Of a DNA stretch of 31,892 bases, positions 8,628-16,506 are shown piece by piece (within the stretch, counting starts at the first letter, position 1; each line of letters opens with the position of its first letter). The notes below the pieces were generated by a model. The model was not told the origin of the DNA and searched no databases. It was given only the letters and a program-made list of their open reading frames with translations. The translations under genes were made by a program, and so were the position numbers. The DNA comes from Porticoccus sp041581635 (lineage in GTDB: Bacteria; Pseudomonadota; Gammaproteobacteria; Pseudomonadales; Porticoccaceae), in the NCBI GenBank assembly GCA_041581635.1, contig JBFICW010000029.1, forward strand, positions 1-31,892. The letters are read 5' to 3'.

Positions 8628-10445
8628 ATGCTAAAAATTCATTTACTTAGCCCCCGGTTGGCCAATCAGATAGCCGCTGGTGAAGTGGTTGAGCGTCCGG
8701 CTTCAGTGATAAAAGAGCTGTTAGAAAACAGTATTGATAGCGGTGCCAACCGCATTGATATCGATGTAGATAACGGTGGTATTAAATTAATGCGGGTGCG
8801 TGACAACGGTTGCGGTATTGGGCCTGAGGATTTGCCGTTGTCCCTTAGCCGTCATGCCACCAGTAAAATTGAACAGCTGGATGATCTGGAAGCGGTGGCT
8901 ACTCTGGGTTTTCGAGGGGAAGCACTAGCCAGTATTTCTTCGGTTTCCCGGTTGGCCATTACCTCCAATGACCATGAGCAAGGTCACGGTTGGAAAGCAG
9001 AAACTGAAGGGCGGGAGATGGCGGTGAATATTACTCCGGCCCCGCATCCCAGAGGCACCACGGTTGAGGTGCGAGATCTGTTTTTTAATACTCCGGCACG
9101 GCGCAAGTTCCTCCGTACCGAAAATACCGAGTACAAACGTATCGATGAGGTACTGAGAAAGCTCGCCTTAAGCCACTTTACGATTGATTTTTCTCTCCGC
9201 AACAATGGTAAAGCAGTACACAGTTTCCGGTCGGCTAATAACCAGTTAGAGCAAGAGCGCCGGGTGGCAGCTATCTGTGGCTCTGCTTTTATGGAAAATG
9301 CGCTCTATGTAGATGTAGAGGTCGCTGGAATGCGGTTGTGGGGATGGGTCGGTCTGCCTACGTTTTCCCGTAGTCAAGCCGATTTACAGCATTTTTTTGT
9401 GAATGGTCGCAGTATTCGAGACAAACTGGTTACTCATGCCGTTCGCCAAGCCTATCAGGATGTGATGTACCATGGACGTCATCCCGCATTTGTCTTATAT
9501 CTGGAATTGGACCCCTGCGATGTAGACGTCAACGTACATCCGACCAAACACGAAGTACGTTTTCGGGATAGTCGCACGGTACATGATTTCTTGTTTCGCA
9601 GTTTGTATCGAGCTGTGGCAGATGTTCGTCCTGGTGACCCGTCTATTGTGGTCGAGGATGCTTCTGTTGAGGCTTTGGCTGGCAATGCGCAGAGAACACC
9701 CATTCAGCAGCCTATGTCGAACCTGTACTCCCCGCAAACATCGGTTGGTACGGTAGGGGCCGTCAATGAACAAATGGCTGTCTATCAAGGGTTACACGGG
9801 CATGAGTTTGTTGGCACCGGATCAACAGCTTTCTCGCCTTCAGATGCAGACGAGAGCGATGTGCCACCCCTTGGGTATGCCGTTGCTCAGCTTAAGGGTA
9901 TTTATATTTTGTCCGAAAATGCTCGTGGCCTGGTGCTGGTAGATATGCATGCCGCCCATGAGCGCATCACCTACGAAAGAATGAAACAGGCATTTGAGAC
10001 GGAAGGACTCAATTCACAACCGCTGTTGGTGCCGGTCACCTTGGCAGTGAGTCAGCCGGAGGCTGACATCGCTGAAGAGTCTAATGTGTTATTTGAAAGT
10101 TTGGGGTTCTCCATGCAGCGTGCTGGACCCGAAAGTCTTATCGTCAGGCAAATCCCCGCGATGCTGCGCGACTCGGATGTTGAACCATTAGTCCGCGATG
10201 TACTCTCCGACTTGATGGCACATGGTACAAGTGATCGCATTCGTCAGCACTTGAACGAGATTATGGCCACGATGTCCTGTCACGGCTCAGTCCGGGCTAA
10301 CCGGAAGCTCAGTATCCAAGAGATGAATGCATTACTCCGCGATATGGAGGCCACTGAGCGAAGTGGACAATGTAATCACGGCCGTCCAACCTGGACTCAG
10401 ATGTCACTGGAAGAGTTGGATAAGTTGTTCTTAAGGGGGCGTTAA
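8628..10445 (+). CDS. mutL: DNA mismatch repair protein MutL
   Basis: The GHKL-ATPase mismatch-repair matchmaker linking MutS to strand incision. N-terminal ATPase motifs: IAAGEVVERPASVIKELLEN, RVRDNGCGI, RHATSKI and TLGFRGEALASIS within the first 110 residues. A variable linker (about 335-410) separates it from the C-terminal dimerisation domain. That domain carries DMHAAHERITYE at residues 439-450, which fits the metal-endonuclease pattern DQHA-x2-E-x4-E with Met for Gln, and ends in QCNHGRPTW, corresponding to the CPHGRP motif. So the protein probably nicks DNA itself, as shown for P. aeruginosa MutL, rather than relying on MutH. It has 605 residues. It follows the amidase by 66 bp. Confidence 0.97.
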   Translation: MLKIHLLSPRLANQIAAGEVVERPASVIKELLENSIDSGANRIDIDVDNGGIKLMRVRDNGCGIGPEDLPLSLSRHATSKIEQLDDLEAVATLGFRGEALASISSVSRLAITSNDHEQGHGWKAETEGREMAVNITPAPHPRGTTVEVRDLFFNTPARRKFLRTENTEYKRIDEVLRKLALSHFTIDFSLRNNGKAVHSFRSANNQLEQERRVAAICGSAFMENALYVDVEVAGMRLWGWVGLPTFSRSQADLQHFFVNGRSIRDKLVTHAVRQAYQDVMYHGRHPAFVLYLELDPCDVDVNVHPTKHEVRFRDSRTVHDFLFRSLYRAVADVRPGDPSIVVEDASVEALAGNAQRTPIQQPMSNLYSPQTSVGTVGAVNEQMAVYQGLHGHEFVGTGSTAFSPSDADESDVPPLGYAVAQLKGIYILSENARGLVLVDMHAAHERITYERMKQAFETEGLNSQPLLVPVTLAVSQPEADIAEESNVLFESLGFSMQRAGPESLIVRQIPAMLRDSDVEPLVRDVLSDLMAHGTSDRIRQHLNEIMATMSCHGSVRANRKLSIQEMNALLRDMEATERSGQCNHGRPTWTQMSLEELDKLFLRGR

Positions 10446-10650
10446 TTCAACGTTCTCTTATAAAGAAAGCAACTTTTTAACTTTAATTGTTCTGTCCCCC
10501 CCCCATCCACCAGTTTTGCCAGTTAGACTTTAATTGGCTCCAGGCTAATACATATGGATGTATGAAACCTTTGTTTGCAACCGCACGTCTAACTAGAAGG
10601 TGTTGTCACCTACCCTTAATCGCGATGCAGTTTCTCAGGAGGAGCTAAAC
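10446..10650. other. Intergenic region between mutL and the L,D-transpeptidase gene, with a C9 run
   Basis: About 200 bp without a convincing gene. It contains an uninterrupted run of nine C at 10496-10504, an imperfect repeat of ACTTTAATTG around 10478 and 10528, and an excellent Shine-Dalgarno (AGGAGGAG) at its right end that fixes the next start. No clear terminator follows mutL: the CGTT/AACG inverted repeat at its end is short and lacks a T run. Confidence 0.5.
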
Positions 10651-11904
10651 ATGTCGTTTGAAAGGCTGTCGTTGTTGCTCTTGTGTTTGTTGTCGGTCCC
10701 TTGCGGGATGACAGCAGATAGGGGGGAAGAACAGCTTTTGGCTCTGGCAAAACCGCTTGATAAAGGCTTTTATCTGACGGAATCCTCTGCTGCACCCCTC
10801 GAAACAAATATTCAAAGCAAGCAGTTTGCCGAATTAAGAGAGGCGGTTGGTTTTTATAAGGCTATTGAGCGTTCTGGCCAATGGGAATTCATCGCCGATG
10901 GGCCTCTTTTGAGGCTGGGTGACACTCATGGGCAAGTGACACAGCTGAGAGGCCAGCTTTACCTGCTTGGTGATTTAAACAAAGAGGCTTTCTTTCTTGA
11001 ACCACGGGAGTTGTTTGACCTGGAGCTGCATGAGGCCTTGCTCGCTTTTCAACACCGCCACGGTGCTAAAGCCGATGGCATTTTAGGCCCTCAGACTCGT
11101 AGACTGCTGAATATCCCTCCTCAACAGAGAATTAATCAGCTGTTAATAAATATTAATCGTCAGCGGCAACTGAATGCGATTGCCGGGGAACACTACGTTC
11201 AGGTCAATATTCCAGAATATCGACTGAGATTGTATGAGCAGGGCAGGGTGCTTGTGGATATGAAAACTATTATCGGTCGTCGCAATCGGCAGACCCCGGT
11301 TTTTAGTAGTACTGTTAAAGCCTTAGTGGTGAATCCATCGTGGAGTGTTCCTAAAAGTATTGCCTACAAAGATATTTTGCCGCGTTGGAAAAAAGATAAA
11401 ACCTATTTGGCCAGAAATAATCTGCTGGTTTTATCTGGCTGGCAAACGCCCCATGTCATTGTTCCAGATGAGCAAATTAGTCCGGCAAAAATGTATCGGG
11501 GTACAGAGTATCAGCGCTTATGGGAGCCACCTGGCGTGGGAAATACATTGGGCCGTATTAAGTTCCAGATCGACAGTAACAATAGTATTTATCTGCATGA
11601 TACAAAGAAGCCATCACTCTTCGAGTTGGATAAGCGAGCATTAAGCTCTGGCTGTATTCGTCTGGAGAAGCCCAGAGTGCTAGCTGATGCCTTAATTCAG
11701 TTTTCAAACCAGTGGAACCCTCAAGTTCTTGACCCTCTGTTTGACGACGTGGCAACCCACAAGATTCGGCTGGAAAACCCAATTGAGCTTCATGTGACCT
11801 ATTGGACGGCCTGGTTGGATAAAAATCACATTCTGAATTTTGCAGAAGACCTCTATCATCATGACCTTGCTGAGCTGGCTCAATTGGATTCGCCACATTA
11901 TTAG
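10651..11904 (+). CDS. L,D-transpeptidase (YcbB/LdtD-like), periplasmic
   Basis: It forms 3-3 (mDAP-mDAP) peptidoglycan cross-links or related transpeptide bonds in the periplasm. From ATG 10651 (417 residues) there is a signal peptide (LLLLCLLSVPCGMTA); the Cys lacks a proper lipobox, so it is likely a secreted rather than lipid-anchored protein. A PG_binding_1 domain lies at about residues 105-150 (LLAFQHRHGAKADGILGPQT), and a YkuD domain at about 180-360 with YLHDT and the catalytic SSGCIRLE, nucleophile Cys335. A frame continuing upstream to 10600 exists, but AGGAGGAG lies at the right distance only from 10651. It is shorter than E. coli LdtD (about 615 residues). The next gene is a YcbK-like peptidase, the same ycbB-ycbK pairing as in E. 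coli. Confidence 0.93.
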   Translation: MSFERLSLLLLCLLSVPCGMTADRGEEQLLALAKPLDKGFYLTESSAAPLETNIQSKQFAELREAVGFYKAIERSGQWEFIADGPLLRLGDTHGQVTQLRGQLYLLGDLNKEAFFLEPRELFDLELHEALLAFQHRHGAKADGILGPQTRRLLNIPPQQRINQLLININRQRQLNAIAGEHYVQVNIPEYRLRLYEQGRVLVDMKTIIGRRNRQTPVFSSTVKALVVNPSWSVPKSIAYKDILPRWKKDKTYLARNNLLVLSGWQTPHVIVPDEQISPAKMYRGTEYQRLWEPPGVGNTLGRIKFQIDSNNSIYLHDTKKPSLFELDKRALSSGCIRLEKPRVLADALIQFSNQWNPQVLDPLFDDVATHKIRLENPIELHVTYWTAWLDKNHILNFAEDLYHHDLAELAQLDSPHY

Positions 11905-12031
11905 TTCAATAACTGCTCATATTGATCGTTTTATATACAATTATCCTCTGCTAAGGCATAATCCCGCACTATATTAAGTGCTAACAGAAACCGGTTAAAA
12001 TTCACCCTATAAACAGCGTTGCATCATTATT

Positions 12032-12589
12032 ATGCCGAACAAGTCTTCAAATTCACGTCGAACCTTTTTGCGCATGATGGGTGGAATCACGGCGGGCTTG
12101 GCTGTTTCCTCTTCTGCCATGGGGAAAATAGCGTCTTCTCAAGAGAGAAGTATGGCCTTTTATAATTTGCATACAGGTGAATCACTTAAAACTACGTTCT
12201 ACTTCAATGGCCAGTTCCTGCCTGATAGCCTAAAAGAAGTTAATCACTTGCTGCGTGATCATCGGACCGATGAAGTCTGTGATATCTCGCTTGAATTACT
12301 GACGCTGCTGGGTGATTTAAAAGACGGGTTGGCGATCGCCAAACCATTCCACATTATTTCAGGTTATCGATCACCAGCAACCAATAAAATGCTCAGTCAA
12401 CATAGTGACGGAGTTGCCAAGAAAAGCCTGCATATGCAGGGTAAGGCGATTGATATCCGTGTTCCCGGTGTCGATACCAAACACCTGCACAGAGTTGCTC
12501 AGGCATTAAAGGGCGGAGGTGTCGGCCTGTATTCAAACAGTGATTTTGTCCATTTGGATGTGGGCCGCGTTCGATATTGGGGTAGTTGA
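12032..12589 (+). CDS. YcbK/DUF882 family M15-type peptidase with Tat signal
   Basis: Periplasmic D-Ala-D-Ala-carboxypeptidase-like protein (peptidase M15A fold) of 185 residues. The N-terminus has a twin-arginine signal: SRRTFLRM followed by a hydrophobic Gly/Ala-rich stretch and a cut near SSAMG. The catalytic domain shows SGYRSPATNKML, then HMQGKAIDIRVPG and FVHLDVGRVRYWG. These His and Asp residues match the M15 zinc ligands (H-x6-D and a final H-x-D). Its substrate in the cell wall is not established for this family. It lies 127 bp after the L,D-transpeptidase and in the same direction, which suggests joint work on peptidoglycan. A perfect inverted repeat follows the stop. Confidence 0.92.
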   Translation: MPNKSSNSRRTFLRMMGGITAGLAVSSSAMGKIASSQERSMAFYNLHTGESLKTTFYFNGQFLPDSLKEVNHLLRDHRTDEVCDISLELLTLLGDLKDGLAIAKPFHIISGYRSPATNKMLSQHSDGVAKKSLHMQGKAIDIRVPGVDTKHLHRVAQALKGGGVGLYSNSDFVHLDVGRVRYWGS

Positions 12590-12596
12590 TTGGGCT

Positions 12597-12628
12597 TAGG
12601 GTTTGAATAGGACACTATTCAAACCCTA
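12597..12628. terminator. Perfect 14-bp inverted repeat between convergent genes
   Basis: The arm TAGGGTTTGAATAG at 12597-12610 pairs perfectly with 12615-12628 around the 4-base loop GACA. It lies 8 bp after the YcbK-like stop and 11 bp from the stop of the convergent minus-strand gene, so a bidirectional terminator is likely. No long T run follows on either strand, hence termination strength is uncertain. Confidence 0.7.
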
Positions 12629-12638
12629 TATTCAGTTC

Positions 12639-12848
12639 CTACTGAAGCGGTTTACGACGTTCTGTCACCATCCAAAAAGTATCGGCCCAGACTGCGTGTG
12701 CCTTGGTGGTTCTAATACTGTAGGCGTGGTAGCCCACAAATAATGTCCCGTCTTCCTCTACTCGGTAAACATTGGCCTCAACACCGGGATCATCTGCGTG
12801 CTCTCTCATGATAATCCAGTCACCTTTCTTTACTTCTGGGCGTTCCAT
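12639..12848 (-). CDS. Hypothetical protein, 69 residues
   Basis: Not recognised. From the ATG at 12846-12848, which has AGGA 7 bases upstream, it encodes a small soluble protein: MERPEVKKGDWIIMREH, a charged middle (DDPGVEANVYRVEEDG), then TLFVGYHAY and KAHAVWADTFWMVTERR. The alternation of short beta segments and glycines looks like a small beta-barrel (SH3-like) fold, which is only an impression. The frame extends to 12920, but that ATG has a poorly placed ribosome site. The gene converges on the YcbK-like gene. The codon usage looks native and the stop is clean, so I take it as a real gene of unknown role. Confidence 0.65.
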   Translation of the reverse strand: MERPEVKKGDWIIMREHADDPGVEANVYRVEEDGTLFVGYHAYSIRTTKAHAVWADTFWMVTERRKPLQ

Positions 12849-13135
12849 AGTCTGTCCTGCAATTTCAACGTGTTTGAACTTTAATTTCACACAGCCAAAG
12901 GTGAGATGGAGAAGCCTCATGCCCTTTAGTGTGCAAATAGTAGCCGGGCATTATAAAGTCCTTTTCAAAAAGTATCTTGTTGAAATTGCTTTTGCCTTGA
13001 TTAACCTTTGTTCATGGGGGAGCGTCAGGTTGGATGAAGGGGTGCGAGATAAAAAAAAGACCACTTGTCGGTGGCCTCAACGAGGGAGAGAACAATGTTC
13101 TGTAATTAGTCTGAGCGGGCTAAGAAATGTTCAGA
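12849..13135. other. Intergenic region holding a minus-strand terminator
   Basis: This 287-bp stretch separates two small minus-strand genes. Apart from the terminator at 13051-13076, I see only a short palindrome-like AGAACAATGTTCT around 13091 and no gene with a supported start. A plus-strand frame across it (12772-13167) runs antisense to the 69-residue gene and through the terminator, and is discounted. Confidence 0.5.
13051..13076 (-). terminator. Rho-independent terminator after the 54-residue gene
   Basis: Read on the minus strand: GGCCAC, a CGACAA loop, GTGGTC (six pairs including one G-U), then eight T. It lies about 60 bases downstream of the small gene ending at 13136, and so supports that gene being a separate transcription unit. 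Confidence 0.75.
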
Positions 13136-13300
13136 TTAAAAAGAGGGTGCTATTTCACTTAAGGTAATGCAGGCACCAATGGCGCAGACTGCTCCTGTGC
13201 CTATCAAGGCATCGGAACCATGGGCAAACATGCCTAATGAGGCTCCGAACAACGTTCCGCACAAAATCGCTAGAAGGCAGGCAATATTCCGATTGTTCAT
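13136..13300 (-). CDS. Small hydrophobic protein, 54 residues
   Basis: Not recognised; too short for many gene callers. The ATG at 13298-13300 has a GAGG ribosome site about 9 bases upstream and the frame ends with TAA at 13136. The protein starts MNNRNIACLLAILCG and has two hydrophobic Gly/Ala/Cys-rich segments (about residues 6-25 and 31-47) separated by FAHGSDA, ending EIAPSF. It thus looks like a tiny inner-membrane hairpin with glycine-zipper spacing. A good rho-independent terminator follows on the same strand. Evidence for reality is the ribosome site, the membrane-like composition and the terminator; function is unknown. Confidence 0.6.
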   Translation of the reverse strand: MNNRNIACLLAILCGTLFGASLGMFAHGSDALIGTGAVCAIGACITLSEIAPSF

Positions 13301-13537
13301 GACAATTTACCTCAATGTAGAGAATAATTTGGCTGTCTGATCATTGAAGTCTGAAATGTCGTTTCAGGCTAGGAGGCGTGTCTCAATTTCAATGTTATTC
13401 AGTTCGCAATCCTTATACTGAATTATCTTTCTGTGAGCTCTATCATGTTTGTGTTGGGATAAAAGATGAACTTTTTGTTTGATTCGTCTGAATAGGTATT
13501 TTGCCTCTTTGGAGATAAAGGAATACTTTGTGCTGTT
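13301..13537. other. Divergent intergenic region between the 54-residue gene and the DUF2007 gene
   Basis: A 237-bp AT-rich spacer that must hold promoters for both directions. I see a CTGAAA/TTTCAG inverted repeat near 13350 that could form a small hairpin, and no coding frame with a ribosome site. Individual promoter boxes are not clear enough to call. Confidence 0.4.
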
Positions 13538-13846
13538 ATGAAATTAATCTATACCAACGAAAATTGTTTTCTAGTCGGCAATATAAAAAATATTGTTGAG
13601 CGAAAAGGCATTCCTGTTGTATTGAAAAATGAATTTTTATCAGGCGGCTCAGGTGATTTGGCTCCTCACGATACTTGGCCGGAGCTTTGGGTGACGAATG
13701 ACGCTGATTACGATCAGGCGATGTCGATCATTCAAGACATTAGTGACCCCGTAGATAGTGACGATTGGGTATGTTCATCATGTGGAGAGAAAAATTCCAG
13801 CTCATTCGAGTTTTGTTGGAATTGCCAAAATGATGACTCTAACTAG
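13538..13846 (+). CDS. DUF2007 domain protein with C-terminal zinc ribbon
   Basis: 102 residues. The N-terminal part (about 1-70) matches the DUF2007 'putative signal transducing protein' pattern: MKLIYTNENCFLVGNIKNI, the GIPVVLKNEFLSGGSGDL core, a PELWVTNDADYDQA segment and a terminal helix. It is followed by a four-cysteine RanBP2-like zinc ribbon, WVCSSCGEKNSSSFEFCWNC. DUF2007 is GlnB-like in fold in known structures, but its ligand is not established. GAGATAAAGGAAT upstream provides the ribosome site. It lies 86 bp before recQ on the same strand; cotranscription is possible. It is probably cytoplasmic. Confidence 0.85.
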   Translation: MKLIYTNENCFLVGNIKNIVERKGIPVVLKNEFLSGGSGDLAPHDTWPELWVTNDADYDQAMSIIQDISDPVDSDDWVCSSCGEKNSSSFEFCWNCQNDDSN

Positions 13847-13932
13847 GATCGGCAATACCGTTTTTTCCCGGGCTGATACGTGATAAAAGCATAGCGTCCT
13901 AGCGTAGCTGAGTTGGGGTATACTCCGCCGCC

Positions 13933-15732
13933 ATGACCTCCCCCAAAAATATTCTGCAAACCATTTTCGGCTACCCGACTTTTCGCCCTCCTCAGGATGA
14001 AATTATCCAAACACTGGTCGATGGTGGCGATGCTTTGGTGTTGATGCCTACGGGTGGTGGCAAATCGCTCTGTTATCAGATTCCGGCATTACTGCGTTCG
14101 GGCTGCGGCATTGTGATTTCTCCGTTGATTGCCCTAATGAAAGACCAAGTGGACGCCCTTCGCCAAGTAGGAGTGAGGGCGAGCTACCTGAATTCCAGTC
14201 TTGATGCAGACTCGGCCAAACGGGTTGAAGAAGCGTTATTAGCGGGTGAGCTGGATTTATTGTATATCGCGCCAGAAAGACTGAATCAGGAGCGAACCCT
14301 GTCGTTGCTTCAGCATGCTCCCATCGCGTTATTTGCGATTGATGAAGCACACTGCGTCTCCCAGTGGGGTCACGATTTTCGGGCAGACTATTTGAAGTTA
14401 AGTGTCTTGCACCAATACTTTCCCGAAATACCTCGCATTGCACTTACAGCAACCGCCGACGCTCGTACGCGCAATGAAATTATCCATCGTTTGGGCTTGG
14501 CTAAAGCGCGCCAATTTATCGCAGGGTTTGATCGGCCCAATATCCGTTATCGCATTGCACTGAAGCACAATGCCAAACAGCAATTGTTACGTTTTCTGAA
14601 GGGTGAACACGCTACCGACGCGGGTATTATCTATTGCCTTTCTCGAAAGAAAACGGAGGAGATTGCCTATTGGTTGCAGGGGCAGGGTTTTCATGCGCTT
14701 CCGTACCATGCAGGTTTAGATGCTGAGACCCGAGCAGATCATCAATCCCGATTTTTGCGAGAAGAGAGCGTCATCGTAGTGGCGACAATCGCCTTCGGTA
14801 TGGGCATTGATAAACCCGATGTCCGCTTTGTGGTTCATCTGGATTTACCAAAAACGATAGAGTCTTATTATCAGGAGACAGGGCGTGCGGGGCGTGACGG
14901 AGAGCATGCGAATGCCTGGATGGTTTATGGCCTCCAAGATGTCATCAAACTTCGCCAGATGATGGATAGCTCAGAGGGAAGTGAGGAGCACAAGCGAGCG
15001 GAGCAGCATCGGCTGAATGCTATGTTGGGGTTCTGTGAAATCACCAGTTGTCGCCGTCAGGTCTTACTAAACTACTTTGGTGATACCCTGACAGATCCCT
15101 GTGGTAATTGTGATAACTGCCTGGAGCCTGTGAACACTTGGGATGGTACTGAGGCCGCCCGCATGGCGTTGAGTGCCGCTTATCGAACGGGCCAGCGTTT
15201 TGGTGTTAACCACCTGATCGATGTTTTACTGGGTATCGAAACTGACAAAATTGCTCAATGTCACCATCATCAACTGCCAACCTATGGCATTGGTAAGGCG
15301 CTTGATAATAACCAGTGGCGTTCAGTGTTCAGGCAACTGGTTGCCCGTGGATATCTTAGTGTTGACCTAGAGCGTTTTGGCGCTTTGCGGCTGGAGGAAA
15401 AATGTCGGCCTCTGTTGCGTGCTGAAGAACAGATTGAACTGCGTCGGGATATCAAGCAAAAAGTGGCCACGCGGTTAACCAAAACTTTCCTACCAGAAGA
15501 TATAGATGCTGCCCTGTGGGAAGCGTTAAGGGAGTGTCGGCGCGAGCTTGCAGGGGAGCAGGGCATTCCGCCCTATATTATTTTTCACGATCGAACTTTA
15601 CAGGAAATGTGTGTGGCGGTGCCGCAGACAATGGCGCAGTTTGGTGAACTCGGTGGCGTAGGTGAGCGGAAATTGGAAAAATATGGGCCTGCCTTTTTAC
15701 AGGCAATTAACGAGCATTTAGCCAGTCGCTAA
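13933..15732 (+). CDS. recQ: ATP-dependent DNA helicase RecQ
   Basis: A 3'-5' superfamily 2 helicase acting in RecF-type recombination and fork repair. Visible in order: motif 0 (FGYPTFRPPQDEII), Walker A TGGGKSLCYQ (GGGKS at 41-45), DEAH at 137-140 with SQWGHDFR, TATA (motif III), then helicase domain 2 with YCLSRKKTEE, YHAGL and QETGRAGRDG. The zinc subdomain follows, with Cys residues from CRRQVLLNYFG to CGNCDNC, then the winged-helix RQC domain (about 405-510) and a C-terminal HRDC domain (about 525-599, MAQFGELGGVGERKLEKYG). 599 residues is normal. Its stop is 8 bp from the convergent rhomboid gene. Confidence 0.97.
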   Translation: MTSPKNILQTIFGYPTFRPPQDEIIQTLVDGGDALVLMPTGGGKSLCYQIPALLRSGCGIVISPLIALMKDQVDALRQVGVRASYLNSSLDADSAKRVEEALLAGELDLLYIAPERLNQERTLSLLQHAPIALFAIDEAHCVSQWGHDFRADYLKLSVLHQYFPEIPRIALTATADARTRNEIIHRLGLAKARQFIAGFDRPNIRYRIALKHNAKQQLLRFLKGEHATDAGIIYCLSRKKTEEIAYWLQGQGFHALPYHAGLDAETRADHQSRFLREESVIVVATIAFGMGIDKPDVRFVVHLDLPKTIESYYQETGRAGRDGEHANAWMVYGLQDVIKLRQMMDSSEGSEEHKRAEQHRLNAMLGFCEITSCRRQVLLNYFGDTLTDPCGNCDNCLEPVNTWDGTEAARMALSAAYRTGQRFGVNHLIDVLLGIETDKIAQCHHHQLPTYGIGKALDNNQWRSVFRQLVARGYLSVDLERFGALRLEEKCRPLLRAEEQIELRRDIKQKVATRLTKTFLPEDIDAALWEALRECRRELAGEQGIPPYIIFHDRTLQEMCVAVPQTMAQFGELGGVGERKLEKYGPAFLQAINEHLASR

Positions 15733-15740
15733 AACACGTA

Positions 15741-16445
15741 TTATTTTGGCTCATCAGTATCCTTTGATGCTTCCGATGTACTCTGTGCTACGGACTTCCA
15801 TTGGTTACCTATGATGGGGTCTTCCTCTTCTAGCGCCGTATTATTTTCAGAACAGTCCTCCCAAGGATAAACATTTTGAATGGGTTTCGGATCCCAGCGG
15901 CGAAACCCTATGGCGCAGAGGACACCGCCTAAGGCACCAAAAAAATGATATTCATAGGAGATTCCCGGATCTCTGGGAAATATCGTCAACAACATGCTGC
16001 CGTACATGAAAAAGGCGACCATTAGCAGGGTTATAGAACGCTTATCTCGCCTAAAAATTCCATTGAAAAACAGGTAAAAAAACATACCGTGGGTTAGCCC
16101 GCTGGCCCCAAAGTGATAATTTTGTCGAGCAAACAGCCATACGCCCGTACCTGAAAGTAGCCAGATAATAACCAGTGCCCACCAGCGTGACTTTGGATAG
16201 CCGTAGATCAGTATGCTGCCTAGCAGTAGTAGTGGCAGAGTATTATTTATCACATGTTGCCAAGAGCCATGAATTAATGGGGCAGTGATAATCCCTATAA
16301 GTCCGGTAGAGGTCTGGGGGTAGATGCCCAGTAAATGTAAATCCCAGCCAAATATGACTTCACAAACTTTTAGCCACCAGAGCAAGATGACAAACCCAGA
16401 AGTTATAAGAATACTGTTTTTTAACGAAACGTCATTATTCATCAA
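15741..16445 (-). CDS. Rhomboid family intramembrane serine protease
   Basis: A 234-residue inner-membrane protein with about six hydrophobic segments (about residues 12-30, 45-58, 66-82, 88-106, 116-130, 136-154 and a last one at 165-180). The catalytic features are present: GASG with Ser115 in the fourth core segment, His167 in YEYHFFGALGG, and the oxyanion-type His64 and Asn68 in HGSWQHVINN. It should therefore be an active protease that cuts membrane-anchored substrates. Length and topology are of the short bacterial type; an acidic, disordered C-terminal tail (about 195-234, EEEDP and DTDEPK) is extra. It converges with recQ. The decayed phosphoethanolamine transferase and norR lie upstream on the same strand. 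Substrate unknown. Confidence 0.88.
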   Translation of the reverse strand: MMNNDVSLKNSILITSGFVILLWWLKVCEVIFGWDLHLLGIYPQTSTGLIGIITAPLIHGSWQHVINNTLPLLLLGSILIYGYPKSRWWALVIIWLLSGTGVWLFARQNYHFGASGLTHGMFFYLFFNGIFRRDKRSITLLMVAFFMYGSMLLTIFPRDPGISYEYHFFGALGGVLCAIGFRRWDPKPIQNVYPWEDCSENNTALEEEDPIIGNQWKSVAQSTSEASKDTDEPK

Positions 16446-16506
16446 CCTTTAGATCTTGAGAGGCGGAAAAGGTTTTAACGGGATAGCAAACCGTTTTACC
16501 CTCCGG

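Noticed and set aside
10600..10650. Upstream extension of the L,D-transpeptidase gene
   Set aside because: The extra 17 codons lack a ribosome site and would place AGGAGGAG inside the gene and disrupt the signal peptide.
12772..13167. 131-codon plus-strand frame
   Set aside because: It runs antisense to the 69-residue gene and straight through a minus-strand terminator, has no good ribosome site and looks like random translation.
14048..14443. 131-codon frame opposite recQ
   Set aside because: Fully inside recQ coding sequence in antisense, with no ribosome site or recognisable domain.
16446..16506. AACGG/CCGTT hairpin between the rhomboid gene and the transferase remnant
   Set aside because: Only five pairs with a loop of nine and no T run in the direction of transcription.
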